Of a stretch of DNA of 64,000 nt, positions 25,699 to 36,424 are shown one piece after another. Position 1 is the first letter of the stretch. Each line of letters opens with the position of its first letter. Position numbers and translations under genes: made by a program. Origin of the DNA: DASTFP01 sp963816855 (GTDB lineage Bacteria > Verrucomicrobiota > Verrucomicrobiia > Chthoniobacterales > Terrimicrobiaceae); assembly GCA_963816855.1 (NCBI GenBank), contig CAWFMA010000007.1, forward strand, positions 204,058-268,057, in the 5' to 3' direction. The notes under the pieces are model-generated. The model did no database searches, was not told the DNA's origin, and saw only the letters and a list, made by a program, of their open reading frames with translations.

Positions 25699-25952
25699 GC
25701 GTTGACCTCCTTGAGAATGTGAATCTGCACCGCCTGGTCGGCCACCAGACGCTTGAGCCGCGAGTTCTCTTCTTCCATTGCTCTGAGCCTCTTGGCTTCG
25801 CTCACTTCCATGCCTCCAAACTTCCTCTTCCACGCGTGGTAGGTCGCCGTGCTGATATTATGCGCTGCGCAGATCGCCTTTACCGGACTCCCGGCCTCCG
25901 CTTCTCGTAAGATCCCAATTATTTGTTCTTCGCTGAATCGACTTCTCTTCAT
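25686..25952 (-). CDS. IS3-family OrfA (DNA-binding and leucine zipper)
   Basis: This 88-residue protein has an HTH (FSEEQIIGILREAEAG, VKAICAAHNISTATYHAWK) and then a coiled coil (MEEENSRLKRLVADQAVQIH). It matches IS407-group OrfA. It ends at NAKKW just after the frameshift signal and starts at an ATG close to the right terminal repeat. Confidence 0.93.
   Translation of the reverse strand: MKRSRFSEEQIIGILREAEAGSPVKAICAAHNISTATYHAWKRKFGGMEVSEAKRLRAMEEENSRLKRLVADQAVQIHILKEVNAKKW
25692..25698 (-). promoter_or_regulatory. Programmed -1 frameshift slippery heptamer A-AAA-AAG
   Basis: On the minus strand the OrfA codons GCA AAA AAG read through A-AAA-AAG. Slipping back one base enters the OrfB frame (CGC AAA AAA GTG). 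This is the canonical heptamer of IS3 elements for making OrfAB. Confidence 0.85.
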
Positions 25953-26094
25953 GTTCTGCTCCTTCTCTCAAGCAGAACTTCAGTTATGTCACGTCCCCCT
26001 TTTGGGGGTCAGGCCAGTTTGCTTAAACGTCTCTTCTGTTTCTATTACCTAACGGTCTGAACTTTGCTCTCCTTTTTACCTGATTCTCCAGAAA

Positions 26095-26304
26095 TCACAA
26101 GACGCCTCTAACGACCCGTCCGGCTCTTCGACCATTCTGCCATTCGCTGATGAGTTTCTGCAGCAGTTCGCGGTCTTCCAACTCCAGCTCGCACGCGGCG
26201 AAAAGTCCGAAACTGAATGCATTGTAGAGCGAGTGGTGGATGGTGCCTGGGGCATACGGCGGGGGACTCGGCCAGTTCGTGTTTCTACGATGCGGATGCG
26301 TCAT
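26095..26304 (-). CDS. Small hypothetical protein coupled to the DUF2182 relic
   Basis: This is a 69-residue frame whose ATG overlaps the stop of the DUF2182 relic (ATGA at 26301-26304), a sign of a former operon. The second half (CELELEDRELLQKLISEWQN, then RRAGRVV) looks like a real amphipathic helix. I do not recognise a family. The 3' end lies 83 bases from the IS3 right end. Confidence 0.4.
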   Translation of the reverse strand: MTHPHRRNTNWPSPPPYAPGTIHHSLYNAFSFGLFAACELELEDRELLQKLISEWQNGRRAGRVVRGVL

Positions 26305-26757
26305 CCGAGCCCGGCTGCTCGCGCGATCAGAAACAACCCTGCGCCGACGGCGACGGCCCCGGTGGCTCGGGCGGTGCGCTCACCGGCCGGTGCGAGACGC
26401 TCGACGGTGATGGCTGCCGCCACGACGGCCATCGCGCGAAGGTCCATGACCCCGATGACCAGGAGGATCACCATCAGACCGGCACAGCAGTGGCCGAGGT
26501 GGAGGCCGAGGTGCAGGCCGTGTCGCCAGGCCGTGCCAGCGTCGGCCGACAGCGTACGGCCGTGCCCGGGGCGCCTCCCGGCAGTAGGCGAGGTGACGCG
26601 CCTTCCAGGCGGTAAGCTGGAGGCAACCGGCCATCAGGACGACCACACCGACCGCGATCGGTACGGCGCGCGCCAACTCTGGCTGCCGCATCTCGACCGC
26701 CGCCAGCGCGACACCCAGCGGAAAAGCGGCCAATCCGAACACGGTCCAGACGAAGGA
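26301..26757 (-). pseudogene. DUF2182 membrane protein, N-terminally truncated and frameshifted
   Basis: Reading down from about 26757: FVWTVFGLAAFPLGVALAAV, then LQLTAWKARHLAYCREAP. After a one-base C excess in the GGGG run at 26568-26571, it reads LSADAGTAWRHGLHLGLHLG, HCCAGLMVILLVIGVMDLRA and on to the stop at 26301. These are the metal-binding-type blocks (W-K...CR.P, HG...H.G.CC) of DUF2182 integral membrane proteins. The first 60-70 residues are missing, replaced at the junction by the VIT fragment on the other strand. Confidence 0.75.
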
Positions 26758-27015
26758 GCAAGGACGATTGGGCGGGGCGCCCTCGGCGTTTTTCTCCTGG
26801 TGGTCCTGTCCACCTTCCCGGTGGCGGTTCCGTTCATTTTCATGCACAACGTAGCGGCCGCCCAGGGCGTCTCCAACTTCATCGCCAACGTGATGTTGTT
26901 TTTGACGGGCTACCGCCTTGGACGCGCGATCTCGCCTCACCCGGTGTGGGTAGGAATTGCGATGCTGATTCTCGGTGTGCTGCTCGTGGCCCTCAACGAG
27001 ATGCTAGGAGGATGA
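26755..27015 (+). pseudogene. VIT/CCC1-type iron-manganese transporter, C-terminal fragment
   Basis: The last 86 codons (GARTIGRGALGVFLLVVLST, then FIFMHN, FIANVMLFLTGYRLGRAI and ILGVLLVALNEMLGG) match the final spans of VIT1-family transporters that move ferrous iron or manganese. The frame is open upstream, but that part is antisense to the DUF2182 relic, so only the end of the gene survives. The junction at about 26755 joins two truncated membrane-protein genes head to head. Confidence 0.7.
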
Positions 27016-27425
27016 AACCAATGCGATTTGACCCCGATTGCCCTTGGCGTCACGGGTGCCGACCGCACGATGTCGCCTACCGCGTGTCCCAATCCATCAT
27101 CGCGAACGCAGCGCCGAGATCGCCTGGCGCGAAAGGTCGAACGGTTTTTCGCCGACCGCGCGTCTGCAGCGCGGCGATTATTCCGGGTCTGGATGCGACT
27201 CAGAAGCAGGTGATCGCCGTTTTGAAAACGACTCCCGAATACTGGCATTCGAGCGTTGATCCCTGCAGTCCGCTGAAGGACTATGTTTCCGTCGCGACCC
27301 GCTATGCCGTGGGCAAAGCTCTGCGCAAGCAGTCACGCCGAATGGAATCCGCCGAAACAGCGTCCTCCAGCGTTGCAGAAATGAATGGACAAACCGAATC
27401 AACGGCTGCAAGGACACAATCATAA
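27012..27425 (+). CDS. Hypothetical ORF after the VIT fragment
   Basis: This is a 137-codon frame whose ATG overlaps the VIT fragment stop (ATGA). Middle residues (LDATQKQVIAVLKTTPEYWH, LKDYVSVATRYAVGKAL) look protein-like, but I recognise no family, and the start is Pro/Arg/Cys-rich like shadow sequence. It could be a remnant. Confidence 0.3.
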   Translation: MKPMRFDPDCPWRHGCRPHDVAYRVSQSIIANAAPRSPGAKGRTVFRRPRVCSAAIIPGLDATQKQVIAVLKTTPEYWHSSVDPCSPLKDYVSVATRYAVGKALRKQSRRMESAETASSSVAEMNGQTESTAARTQS

Positions 27426-27694
27426 AACCGACCACCACACCTTCCTCCACGTACTGCACTAAAGGGCAATACACGGATTCCTCCCGGTCCGCTCTATTGT
27501 CGCTTCCGAATTCACGGTACGAATTCAATCCAGATGCGGAGAACAGATTTAGCGGTCGTAAACGATGATAAAATTTTGCCCGCGCGCTCGGGCGGTCGAT
27601 AACTAAGGACAGCGATGCCAAGATGTAAACCTACGGCGCACGTGCGCCGAGGGGAATCGATAAAGAAAACCACAAACACAAAAAGCAGAGAACA

Positions 27695-27946
27695 ATGACA
27701 AAGATGGATTATGACTTTGACAACCGTCCCATAACAATCGTTGGAGCAGGCACGCTCGGTCGCCGCATTGCCCTAATGTTAAGTACTCGTGGCGGCGAGG
27801 TGCGCATCTTCGACAAGGATCAGAAATCCAGAGATGAAGGCGTCAAGTATGTAGCTGATATGCTCCCTCAGATTCTCAGTAAGGTGCCTGGCATGACGCC
27901 AGTGAAAGTGGTTGCGACAGACGACCTGGCGAAAAGCTGTTGCTGA
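27695..27946 (+). pseudogene. 3-hydroxyacyl-CoA dehydrogenase, N-terminal stub
   Basis: The 83 codons hold only the first part of the Rossmann domain: ITIVGAGTLGRRIALMLSTR with the GxGxxG nucleotide loop, FDKD at the end of strand 2 binding NAD ribose, and VVATDDLAKSCC where the frame ends. The rest of the NAD domain and the C-terminal catalytic domain are missing. A 16-base perfect palindrome CGGCGCACGTGCGCCG (27634-27649) lies just upstream. Non-functional unless the stub has been reused. Confidence 0.7.
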
Positions 27947-27958
27947 CGCCTATAAGCT

Positions 27959-29320
27959 ATGAAAAACACCGCGACAACGAAGAAACGGATTCTGATTCTC
28001 GGCGGCGGTTTTGGCGGCGCCTACGCCGCGCTGCATCTGGAAAAGCGGCTGGGCCGCGACCCGAACATCGAGATTGCTTTAATCGCCAAAGAGAACTTCG
28101 TGCTGTTCACGCCCATGCTCCACGAGGTGACCGGGAGCGACGTGGCCGTCACCGACATCGTGCAGCCGCTGCGAAAGATGCTGCGTCACACCCGTGTGGC
28201 CATTGCCAGCATCGAGGCGATCGATCTGGTTAAGAAGCAGGTGCGCATAACGCACGCCGACTTGCCAGACCCAGTCGATGTGAGCTACGACCAGCTCGTG
28301 CTGGCGCTTGGCGCGGTGACAAACTTCTTCAACACGCCCGGCCTCGCCGAGCACGCCCTGACGATGAAAACGCTGGGCGACGCCATCCTCGTACGCAACC
28401 GGGTCATTGACGCACTCGAATTGGCGGACAATCAGACGGACGAAACCCGGCGCCAGACGACCTTAACGGCGGTGGTGGCGGGCGGCGGTTTCGCCGGCAT
28501 TGAAACCGCCGGCGCCGTGAACGATTTCCTGCGCGAAGGGATGAAATTCTACCATCGCCTCAAAGAGGAGATGGTCCGAGTCGTCGTGGTGCACCCCGGC
28601 GACCACATTCTCCCGGAGTTGGGGATAAGCCTCGGTCACTACGCCCAGAAAAAGCTCCGCGCGCGCGGGGTGGACATCCGGCTGAAGACGAAGGTCGCCG
28701 GTTACGACGGCCACGAGGTGACGCTCGACAACGGCACGAAAATCGCCACGCGCATGTTGATCTGGACCGCGGGCACCATGCCGGCGCCGGTGCTGGCGAG
28801 TCTGCCCTGCGCGTTGCAGCGGGGCCGCGTCGTGGCGGACGAATGTATGCAAGTGCCGAACTTTCCCGGCGTTTGGGCGCTTGGCGACTGCGCGCTCGTG
28901 CCGGACGCGTTGAAACCGGGCAAATTTTGTCCGCCGACCGCGCAGCACGCCATCCGGCAGGCGGCGACGCTCGCGAAGAACATCGTCGCGACGATGCGCG
29001 GCCAGCCGCCGCAGCCGTTCAAGTTCAAGATGCTCGGCATGTTGGCGGCCATTGGACGGCGCACCGGGGTGGCGGAAATGCTCGGCATGAAGTTCTCCGG
29101 AATTATCGCCTGGTGGCTCTGGCGCTGCATTTACCTGAGCAAACTTCCGGGTTTCGCGAAGAAAGTTCGCGTCGCGCTCGACTGGATCCTTGACCTTGTT
29201 TTCTCCAAGGACCTCGTCCAATTGCCTACGTTCCGGTCGCCGACGATATCCGAGGCGGAAGAGACTTCCTCCCCGACAAGCGGGACCAAACCTGCGGTCA
29301 CAGCCGCGCCCAAATCCTGA
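27959..29320 (+). CDS. NAD(P)/FAD-dependent oxidoreductase, type-II NADH dehydrogenase-like
   Basis: This 453-residue flavoprotein has FAD-binding ILGGGFGGAYAALHLEKR near 13-30, a second dinucleotide motif VVAGGGFAGIETAG near 173-186 for NAD(P)H, and the FAD-contacting WALGDCA block. The C-terminal stretch (MLGMKFSGIIAWWLWRCIYL) is the amphipathic membrane-anchoring region of NDH-2, so it probably passes electrons from NADH to quinone at the inner membrane without pumping. The last 30 residues are low-complexity. It starts 13 bases after the dehydrogenase stub and is followed 16 bases later by the GH63 gene. Confidence 0.88.
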   Translation: MKNTATTKKRILILGGGFGGAYAALHLEKRLGRDPNIEIALIAKENFVLFTPMLHEVTGSDVAVTDIVQPLRKMLRHTRVAIASIEAIDLVKKQVRITHADLPDPVDVSYDQLVLALGAVTNFFNTPGLAEHALTMKTLGDAILVRNRVIDALELADNQTDETRRQTTLTAVVAGGGFAGIETAGAVNDFLREGMKFYHRLKEEMVRVVVVHPGDHILPELGISLGHYAQKKLRARGVDIRLKTKVAGYDGHEVTLDNGTKIATRMLIWTAGTMPAPVLASLPCALQRGRVVADECMQVPNFPGVWALGDCALVPDALKPGKFCPPTAQHAIRQAATLAKNIVATMRGQPPQPFKFKMLGMLAAIGRRTGVAEMLGMKFSGIIAWWLWRCIYLSKLPGFAKKVRVALDWILDLVFSKDLVQLPTFRSPTISEAEETSSPTSGTKPAVTAAPKS

Positions 29321-29336
29321 ACTAGACAAACGCCAC

Positions 29337-32119
<2,783 letters not shown>

Positions 32120-32123
<4 letters not shown>

Positions 32124-32386
32124 GCGAAAAACATCCAACGATCTACCTGGGCCGACACGGCGAGACCGCTTGGAGCCTCTCGGGCCAGGACACGGGATTG
32201 ACCAATTTGCCGCTGACGGAACGCGGTGAACGCAACGCCCAACGGCTTGGGGAACGGCCGCGCGAATTCATCGATGCCATGGGTCGAATGGAGAATACGA
32301 GGGTCGCCGCACAGCTCCGTCTCCCAGAGACGCCCTGCGCCGTCGTGCGATACGCAGTTACCGCATCCCAGATGCTAGCAGTGTAA
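32120..32386 (+). pseudogene. Histidine phosphatase (phosphoglycerate-mutase-like), N-terminal stub
   Basis: The GTG overlaps the GH63 stop (GTGA). The first 45 codons (YLGRHGETAWSLSGQDTGLT, LPLTERGERNAQRLGERPRE) match the histidine phosphatase superfamily including the RHG catalytic motif. After FIDAMGR the sequence is unrelated and stops at 32386. Most of the fold and the second catalytic histidine are gone. Confidence 0.7.
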
Positions 32387-32480
32387 TCATCGGAGGCCGC
32401 CACGTTCATCCGTCTTTGGACACTGCCGGTCGGCGGCCGTGGAGATGACCGAACCAACCAAACATCGAAAGACCTCATTC

Positions 32481-34118
32481 ATGAAAACAAGCCCCGCCTT
32501 CGCGCTCGCCGCCGCGCTCAGCCTGGCCGGCTGCGCACAATACGCCACAGTCTCGCAAAAGAAGCCGCAATTTCGCCCCGTGCGTGCCGCAGTCGGCGCG
32601 CTGGTCTCGACCGAGCGGAGGATCGTCAACGCGCTACGGCAGGAGAATCGCGAGCCGCTCGTGGCAATGGGCGAATACCTGGCGGCAGCGGAGGCAGCGA
32701 TGCAACAACTCGCCCGTGACCCCGCGGACATCAACGCGCGCAATGATTACAATTTTGCGGTCGCCCGCGTCGTCGGCACCATCAAGCAGGCAAAGCTCGA
32801 TCCGTGGACGCATCCGCTGCGGGTGCCGGCGCAGGGCGGAGACTACGTCCTCACGCGCAAGCCCGATCCCCGCAAGCTTTGGAACCCGGCGCTCTACGAT
32901 TTCACGCCGGCGGATCAGTTCGACATCCACGGCACTTACGTCCGCGAGCATACGCGCAAGGAGGGCCTCGGCGCGCCGATTGTCGCCATCGGACGCGAAA
33001 TAAACCCCGACGCGAAGACGAACTTCTCGCTGCCGCGCATTTACTACGGCGTCACCGCGATCATCCGTTTCGACGGCCGGCACGCCATTTTCGACTTCGA
33101 GGATCCGCTCGCGACCGAGACCGTGCATTTAGACGGACGGACCTTCCCCCTTGCCGCGGATTATACCGTGCCGATCGCAGTTATGCTCGCGAGCGCGAAC
33201 CCGAAAAAGTTGGAACTCACGCGCCTGCTGCGCCCGGAAAAATACGCCGAGACGGCGCGCATCGTGCGGCTTCAGCCTTACGATCCGGACAAGACGGTCG
33301 TGCTCGTCATTCACGGCCTAATGGATACTGCCGCGACGTGGACACCGATGCTCAATTATCTGCGCGGCGACGAGGAGATCCGCCGCAACTACCAGTTCTG
33401 GTTTTACAGCTATCCAAGCGGATACCCGTATCCCTATTCCGCCTCGATCCTGCGGCGCGACCTCGATGCCATCGAAAAGAAGTATCCGATGCACAAGCCG
33501 ATGGTTGTCATCGGCCACAGCATGGGCGGGTGCATCAGCCGGCTGCTGATTACAGATACCGGCGACAAGCTCTGGTTGGAAATATTCGGCAAGCCGCCCG
33601 CGCAGACACAGCTCTCGGCGCGATCGCGCGAGCTGTTCACCGACGCGCTCATTTTCCGGCATCGCAACGAAATCGGCCGCGTGATTTTCATCTCCGCGCC
33701 GCTCCGCGGCAGCGAGTTCGCGAGCGGCTGGCCGGGCCGCATCGGCTCGATGCTCGTGAGAGCGCCCGCCAACCTCCTCAGTGCGGGCGCCGACGCGCTG
33801 AAGGTGGAGACCTATCAAGGTGACGACCTGCGCCTCAAACGCATTCCGAACAGCGTCGATACGCTTGCGCCGAACAATCGCTTTGTGAAAGCGATCAACA
33901 CGATCCCGATCACGCCGGGCATTCCTTATCACACGATCTGCGGCGACCGCGGGCGCGGCGACGCGCCGAAGTCGAGCGACGGGGTCGTGCCGTATTGGAG
34001 CTCGCACCTCGACGGTGCGCAGAGCGAACTGGTCGTGCCGTCGAGCCACAGCGCGCACCAAAATCCGCAGGCCATCGCCGAGGTGAAGCGCATCCTCAAA
34101 TTAAACGTTCAGCGATGA
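32481..34118 (+). CDS. Lipoprotein alpha/beta-hydrolase (lipase/esterase-like)
   Basis: This 545-residue protein has a lipoprotein signal peptide with lipobox LAGC (Cys18), so it is anchored in the envelope. Residues 30-110 are helical. The alpha/beta-hydrolase domain begins near 270 with VVLVIHGLMDTAATWTPML. The nucleophile is Ser347 in VIGHSMGG, an acidic residue lies in KSSDGVV, and the catalytic His is probably His523 in PSSHSAHQNP. The stop overlaps the mscS start (ATGA). A copy of its last 70 codons recurs at 36209-36424, so this gene took part in a duplication. Substrate unknown. Confidence 0.88.
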   Translation: MKTSPAFALAAALSLAGCAQYATVSQKKPQFRPVRAAVGALVSTERRIVNALRQENREPLVAMGEYLAAAEAAMQQLARDPADINARNDYNFAVARVVGTIKQAKLDPWTHPLRVPAQGGDYVLTRKPDPRKLWNPALYDFTPADQFDIHGTYVREHTRKEGLGAPIVAIGREINPDAKTNFSLPRIYYGVTAIIRFDGRHAIFDFEDPLATETVHLDGRTFPLAADYTVPIAVMLASANPKKLELTRLLRPEKYAETARIVRLQPYDPDKTVVLVIHGLMDTAATWTPMLNYLRGDEEIRRNYQFWFYSYPSGYPYPYSASILRRDLDAIEKKYPMHKPMVVIGHSMGGCISRLLITDTGDKLWLEIFGKPPAQTQLSARSRELFTDALIFRHRNEIGRVIFISAPLRGSEFASGWPGRIGSMLVRAPANLLSAGADALKVETYQGDDLRLKRIPNSVDTLAPNNRFVKAINTIPITPGIPYHTICGDRGRGDAPKSSDGVVPYWSSHLDGAQSELVVPSSHSAHQNPQAIAEVKRILKLNVQR

Positions 34119-36049
34119 AACAAACGTTGCGAGGTGGGCCTTGGTGGGTGTGTGCTCAATTGCTGACGACCGCATGGGTCATTCTCTTTGCAGCTTTGAC
34201 CGCGCGCGGCCAGGACCCGGCGCATCCTCTCAAGCCGGCCGACCGATCGAGTCCCCGCGCCACGTTGATGACGTTCCTCGAATCCACGGACGCCGCCGCC
34301 GCGTATATGGGCCGGGATTTCCTTCCGTCTCCCTCGCGCGCGAAAAACAACCATCTGATGTCGTTGTGCGAACCAGCCGTGCAATGTCTGGACTTGAGCG
34401 AGGTGGCCCCCGCAGTTCGCTTCAAGACGGGTTTATCGGCGCTGACACGCTTGTATGAAACCTTGAGCCGGATTGAGCTTCCGCCGTTGAACGAAATCCC
34501 CGATGCGGATCAGATGGCCCGACTTACCGGTGCCAATTCCGCGCGCTGGGTGATCCCGAATACGCAAATCGCCCTGGTTCGTGCGGAGAGCGGGCCGAAT
34601 AAGGGGGAGTTTTTGTTCAGCCCGGAAACCGTGGCCAAAGCAGACGACTTTTACCAACGAGTGCGCGGATTGGCTTATACCCGTGCGGTCCCGCTTGAGA
34701 ACGTGCACGAAATTCTGGCCGAAAACGGGGGTTGGATGATTCACTCCTCTTGGGTTAAAGCAATGCCAGAGTGGCTTCGGAGCCAGGTTGCCGGCCAGGC
34801 AGGCTGGAAGTGGATCGCATTTGGGCTGATCCTTGTTTTTTTCGCGCTGTTTCTGCGTTCTGCATTCCTTCTGTCGCGCCGGGGCAACAGCGACCACCCA
34901 TTCCAGCAAGCATTGGCGCAGGTCGCACTGCCTGCGTACATTCTCCTGGCAGCCCCGGTTGTCGCCTACCTGACACTCATTCAGCTCGATCTACGCGGCA
35001 GCGTAGCCACCAACATCGAGTCCGCGGTGACGATGGCTCAATACCTCGCCGGCGCATGGATCTCATGGCGCTTCGCCCCAGTGATCGCCGAGGCGGTCAT
35101 CGCTTCGCCGCACATCGCGCCTAAGGGCATTGATGCGCATCTCATCCGCGCTTTTACACGCTTGCTGGGAATGATCGTCGCGGCGGCATTGCTGGCCTCG
35201 GGTGCCGACCGGTTGGGATTGCCAGTGTATGGAATCATCGCCGGGTTGGGCGTTGGTGGGTTGGCCATCGCCCTGGCCGCGCAGCCGACCATCGAGAACC
35301 TGATCGGCGGTATGAGTCTGTTTGCGGACAAGTCCATTCGGGTCGGTGATTTCTGCAAATGCGGGACCGATGAGGGCACGGTCGAAGCCATCGGCATCCG
35401 TTCGACGCGGATTCGGGGCATCGACCGCACAGTAACAACTATTCCCAACGCGGTGATCTCGAAATTGTCAGTTGTCAACTTCGGCCGGCGCGATCAGACG
35501 CCGATCCATGCCGCCATCGGCGTTCGCTACGAGACCAGCCCGGAGCAACTCCGCTACCTGCTCCTCAAGATCCGTGAAATGCTCATTGGTCATCCGCGCA
35601 TCAACCCCGACTCGGCGCGCGCGCGGTTTATCGGTTTCGGGAACTGCTCGCTGGACATCGAGGTATTCGCCTACGTGGAGACGCGGGACCGGGCGGAGTT
35701 TCTCGGCATCCGGGAAGACGTTTTGCTGCGGATCATGGAAATCGTGGAGGATAGTGGCACCGGTTTCGCCTTTCCTTCGCAGACCCTTTATTTCGGTCGC
35801 GACGACGGATTGGACACCGACCGGACCAAAGTTGCCGAAGCCCAGGTGCGTCAATGGCGGGATGAAGGCCGTTTGCTATTCCCGAATTTCTCGCCGGAGC
35901 AGATAGAGCAGATTCGCAGATCCATTATCTATGCGCCGCCGGATTCCACGGAGGACGTAGCCGCTGGACCAAGCAGGGAAGCCCGATCGCCGAAGAGTCC
36001 GCCCTCCGAGAAAGGCCCCGAAGATGAGGGCAGGGTAAACCAATCCTGA
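34115..36049 (+). CDS. MscS-family mechanosensitive channel with long periplasmic N-terminal region
   Basis: This 644-residue protein begins with a signal-like hydrophobic segment (residues 10-30) ending ARGQD, then a domain of about 190 residues outside the membrane. Spans lie at about 230-250, 270-290 and 305-325. The pore helix region holds LGVGGLAIALAAQPTIENLI, followed by the beta domain FADKSIRVGDFC..GTVEAIGIRSTRIR and a C-terminal vestibule. It should release solutes under membrane tension. Its first ten residues (MKQTLRGGPW) mirror the start of the DUF4105 gene at 36421 (MKRALRGGAW), so the 5' end seems copied from that gene. Confidence 0.9.
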   Translation: MKQTLRGGPWWVCAQLLTTAWVILFAALTARGQDPAHPLKPADRSSPRATLMTFLESTDAAAAYMGRDFLPSPSRAKNNHLMSLCEPAVQCLDLSEVAPAVRFKTGLSALTRLYETLSRIELPPLNEIPDADQMARLTGANSARWVIPNTQIALVRAESGPNKGEFLFSPETVAKADDFYQRVRGLAYTRAVPLENVHEILAENGGWMIHSSWVKAMPEWLRSQVAGQAGWKWIAFGLILVFFALFLRSAFLLSRRGNSDHPFQQALAQVALPAYILLAAPVVAYLTLIQLDLRGSVATNIESAVTMAQYLAGAWISWRFAPVIAEAVIASPHIAPKGIDAHLIRAFTRLLGMIVAAALLASGADRLGLPVYGIIAGLGVGGLAIALAAQPTIENLIGGMSLFADKSIRVGDFCKCGTDEGTVEAIGIRSTRIRGIDRTVTTIPNAVISKLSVVNFGRRDQTPIHAAIGVRYETSPEQLRYLLLKIREMLIGHPRINPDSARARFIGFGNCSLDIEVFAYVETRDRAEFLGIREDVLLRIMEIVEDSGTGFAFPSQTLYFGRDDGLDTDRTKVAEAQVRQWRDEGRLLFPNFSPEQIEQIRRSIIYAPPDSTEDVAAGPSREARSPKSPPSEKGPEDEGRVNQS

Positions 36050-36208
36050 CCCAAGACAATTGACAGGAGAGAACCATTGAAACCCACAAGCAGGCATCGC
36101 CCGGAAGAACGGTCATTTCGTGAACAAGCAACGTTCCACCTCACATCGATTAATCTCGCCCAAAACGCAAATATTCGGCCCACCATTGGACCTAAGAAGT
36201 AGCAGCCC

Positions 36209-36424
36209 GGCATCCCATACCACGTCATCAGCGGCGACCGTGGGAAGGCGGGGAATAGGGACCACACCAGGCCCGTGTGTTCCGACGGCATCGTGCCCTA
36301 TTGGAGCAGTCACCTCGACGGCGCGCAGAGCGAGCTTGTCGTGGCGTCGAGCCACGGCGCCCACCAGAATCCGCAGGCCATCACCGAGGTGAAAGGCATC
36401 CTTAAATTACACGCTCAGCGATGA
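36209..36424 (+). pseudogene. Duplicated 3' end of the lipoprotein hydrolase gene
   Basis: The frame reads GIPYHVISGDRGK, CSDGIVPYWSSHLDGAQSEL, SSHGAHQNPQAITEVKGILK and LHAQR, matching the C terminus of the hydrolase at 33910-34118 residue for residue with a few changes and a small insertion. Only the last 71 codons are present; an in-frame TAG lies just upstream. Its stop overlaps the DUF4105 ATG exactly as the intact hydrolase overlaps mscS. Confidence 0.85.

Larger units (their letters stand above)
24703..26011 (-). mobile_element. IS3-family insertion sequence (IS407-like group), about 1.3 kb
   Basis: Terminal inverted repeats are visible: the left end TGACCCGGCGGG.. and the reverse complement of the right end TGACCCCCAAAAGGGG.. 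share TGACCC and then CATAACTGAAG.TCTGC. The element carries orfA and orfB in the -1 frameshift arrangement. The flanks read GGCA and GGCC, so no exact target duplication can be shown. Neither flank continues the other's gene, which suggests loss of DNA next to the element. It appears otherwise complete and possibly active. Confidence 0.9.

Noticed and set aside
26233..26754. 5' part of the plus-strand frame leading into the VIT fragment
   Set aside because: Antisense to the DUF2182 relic; only the part after 26755 matches a family.
32804..33823. 339-codon plus-strand frame
   Set aside because: Alternative frame of the lipoprotein hydrolase; the GHSMGG frame is the real one.
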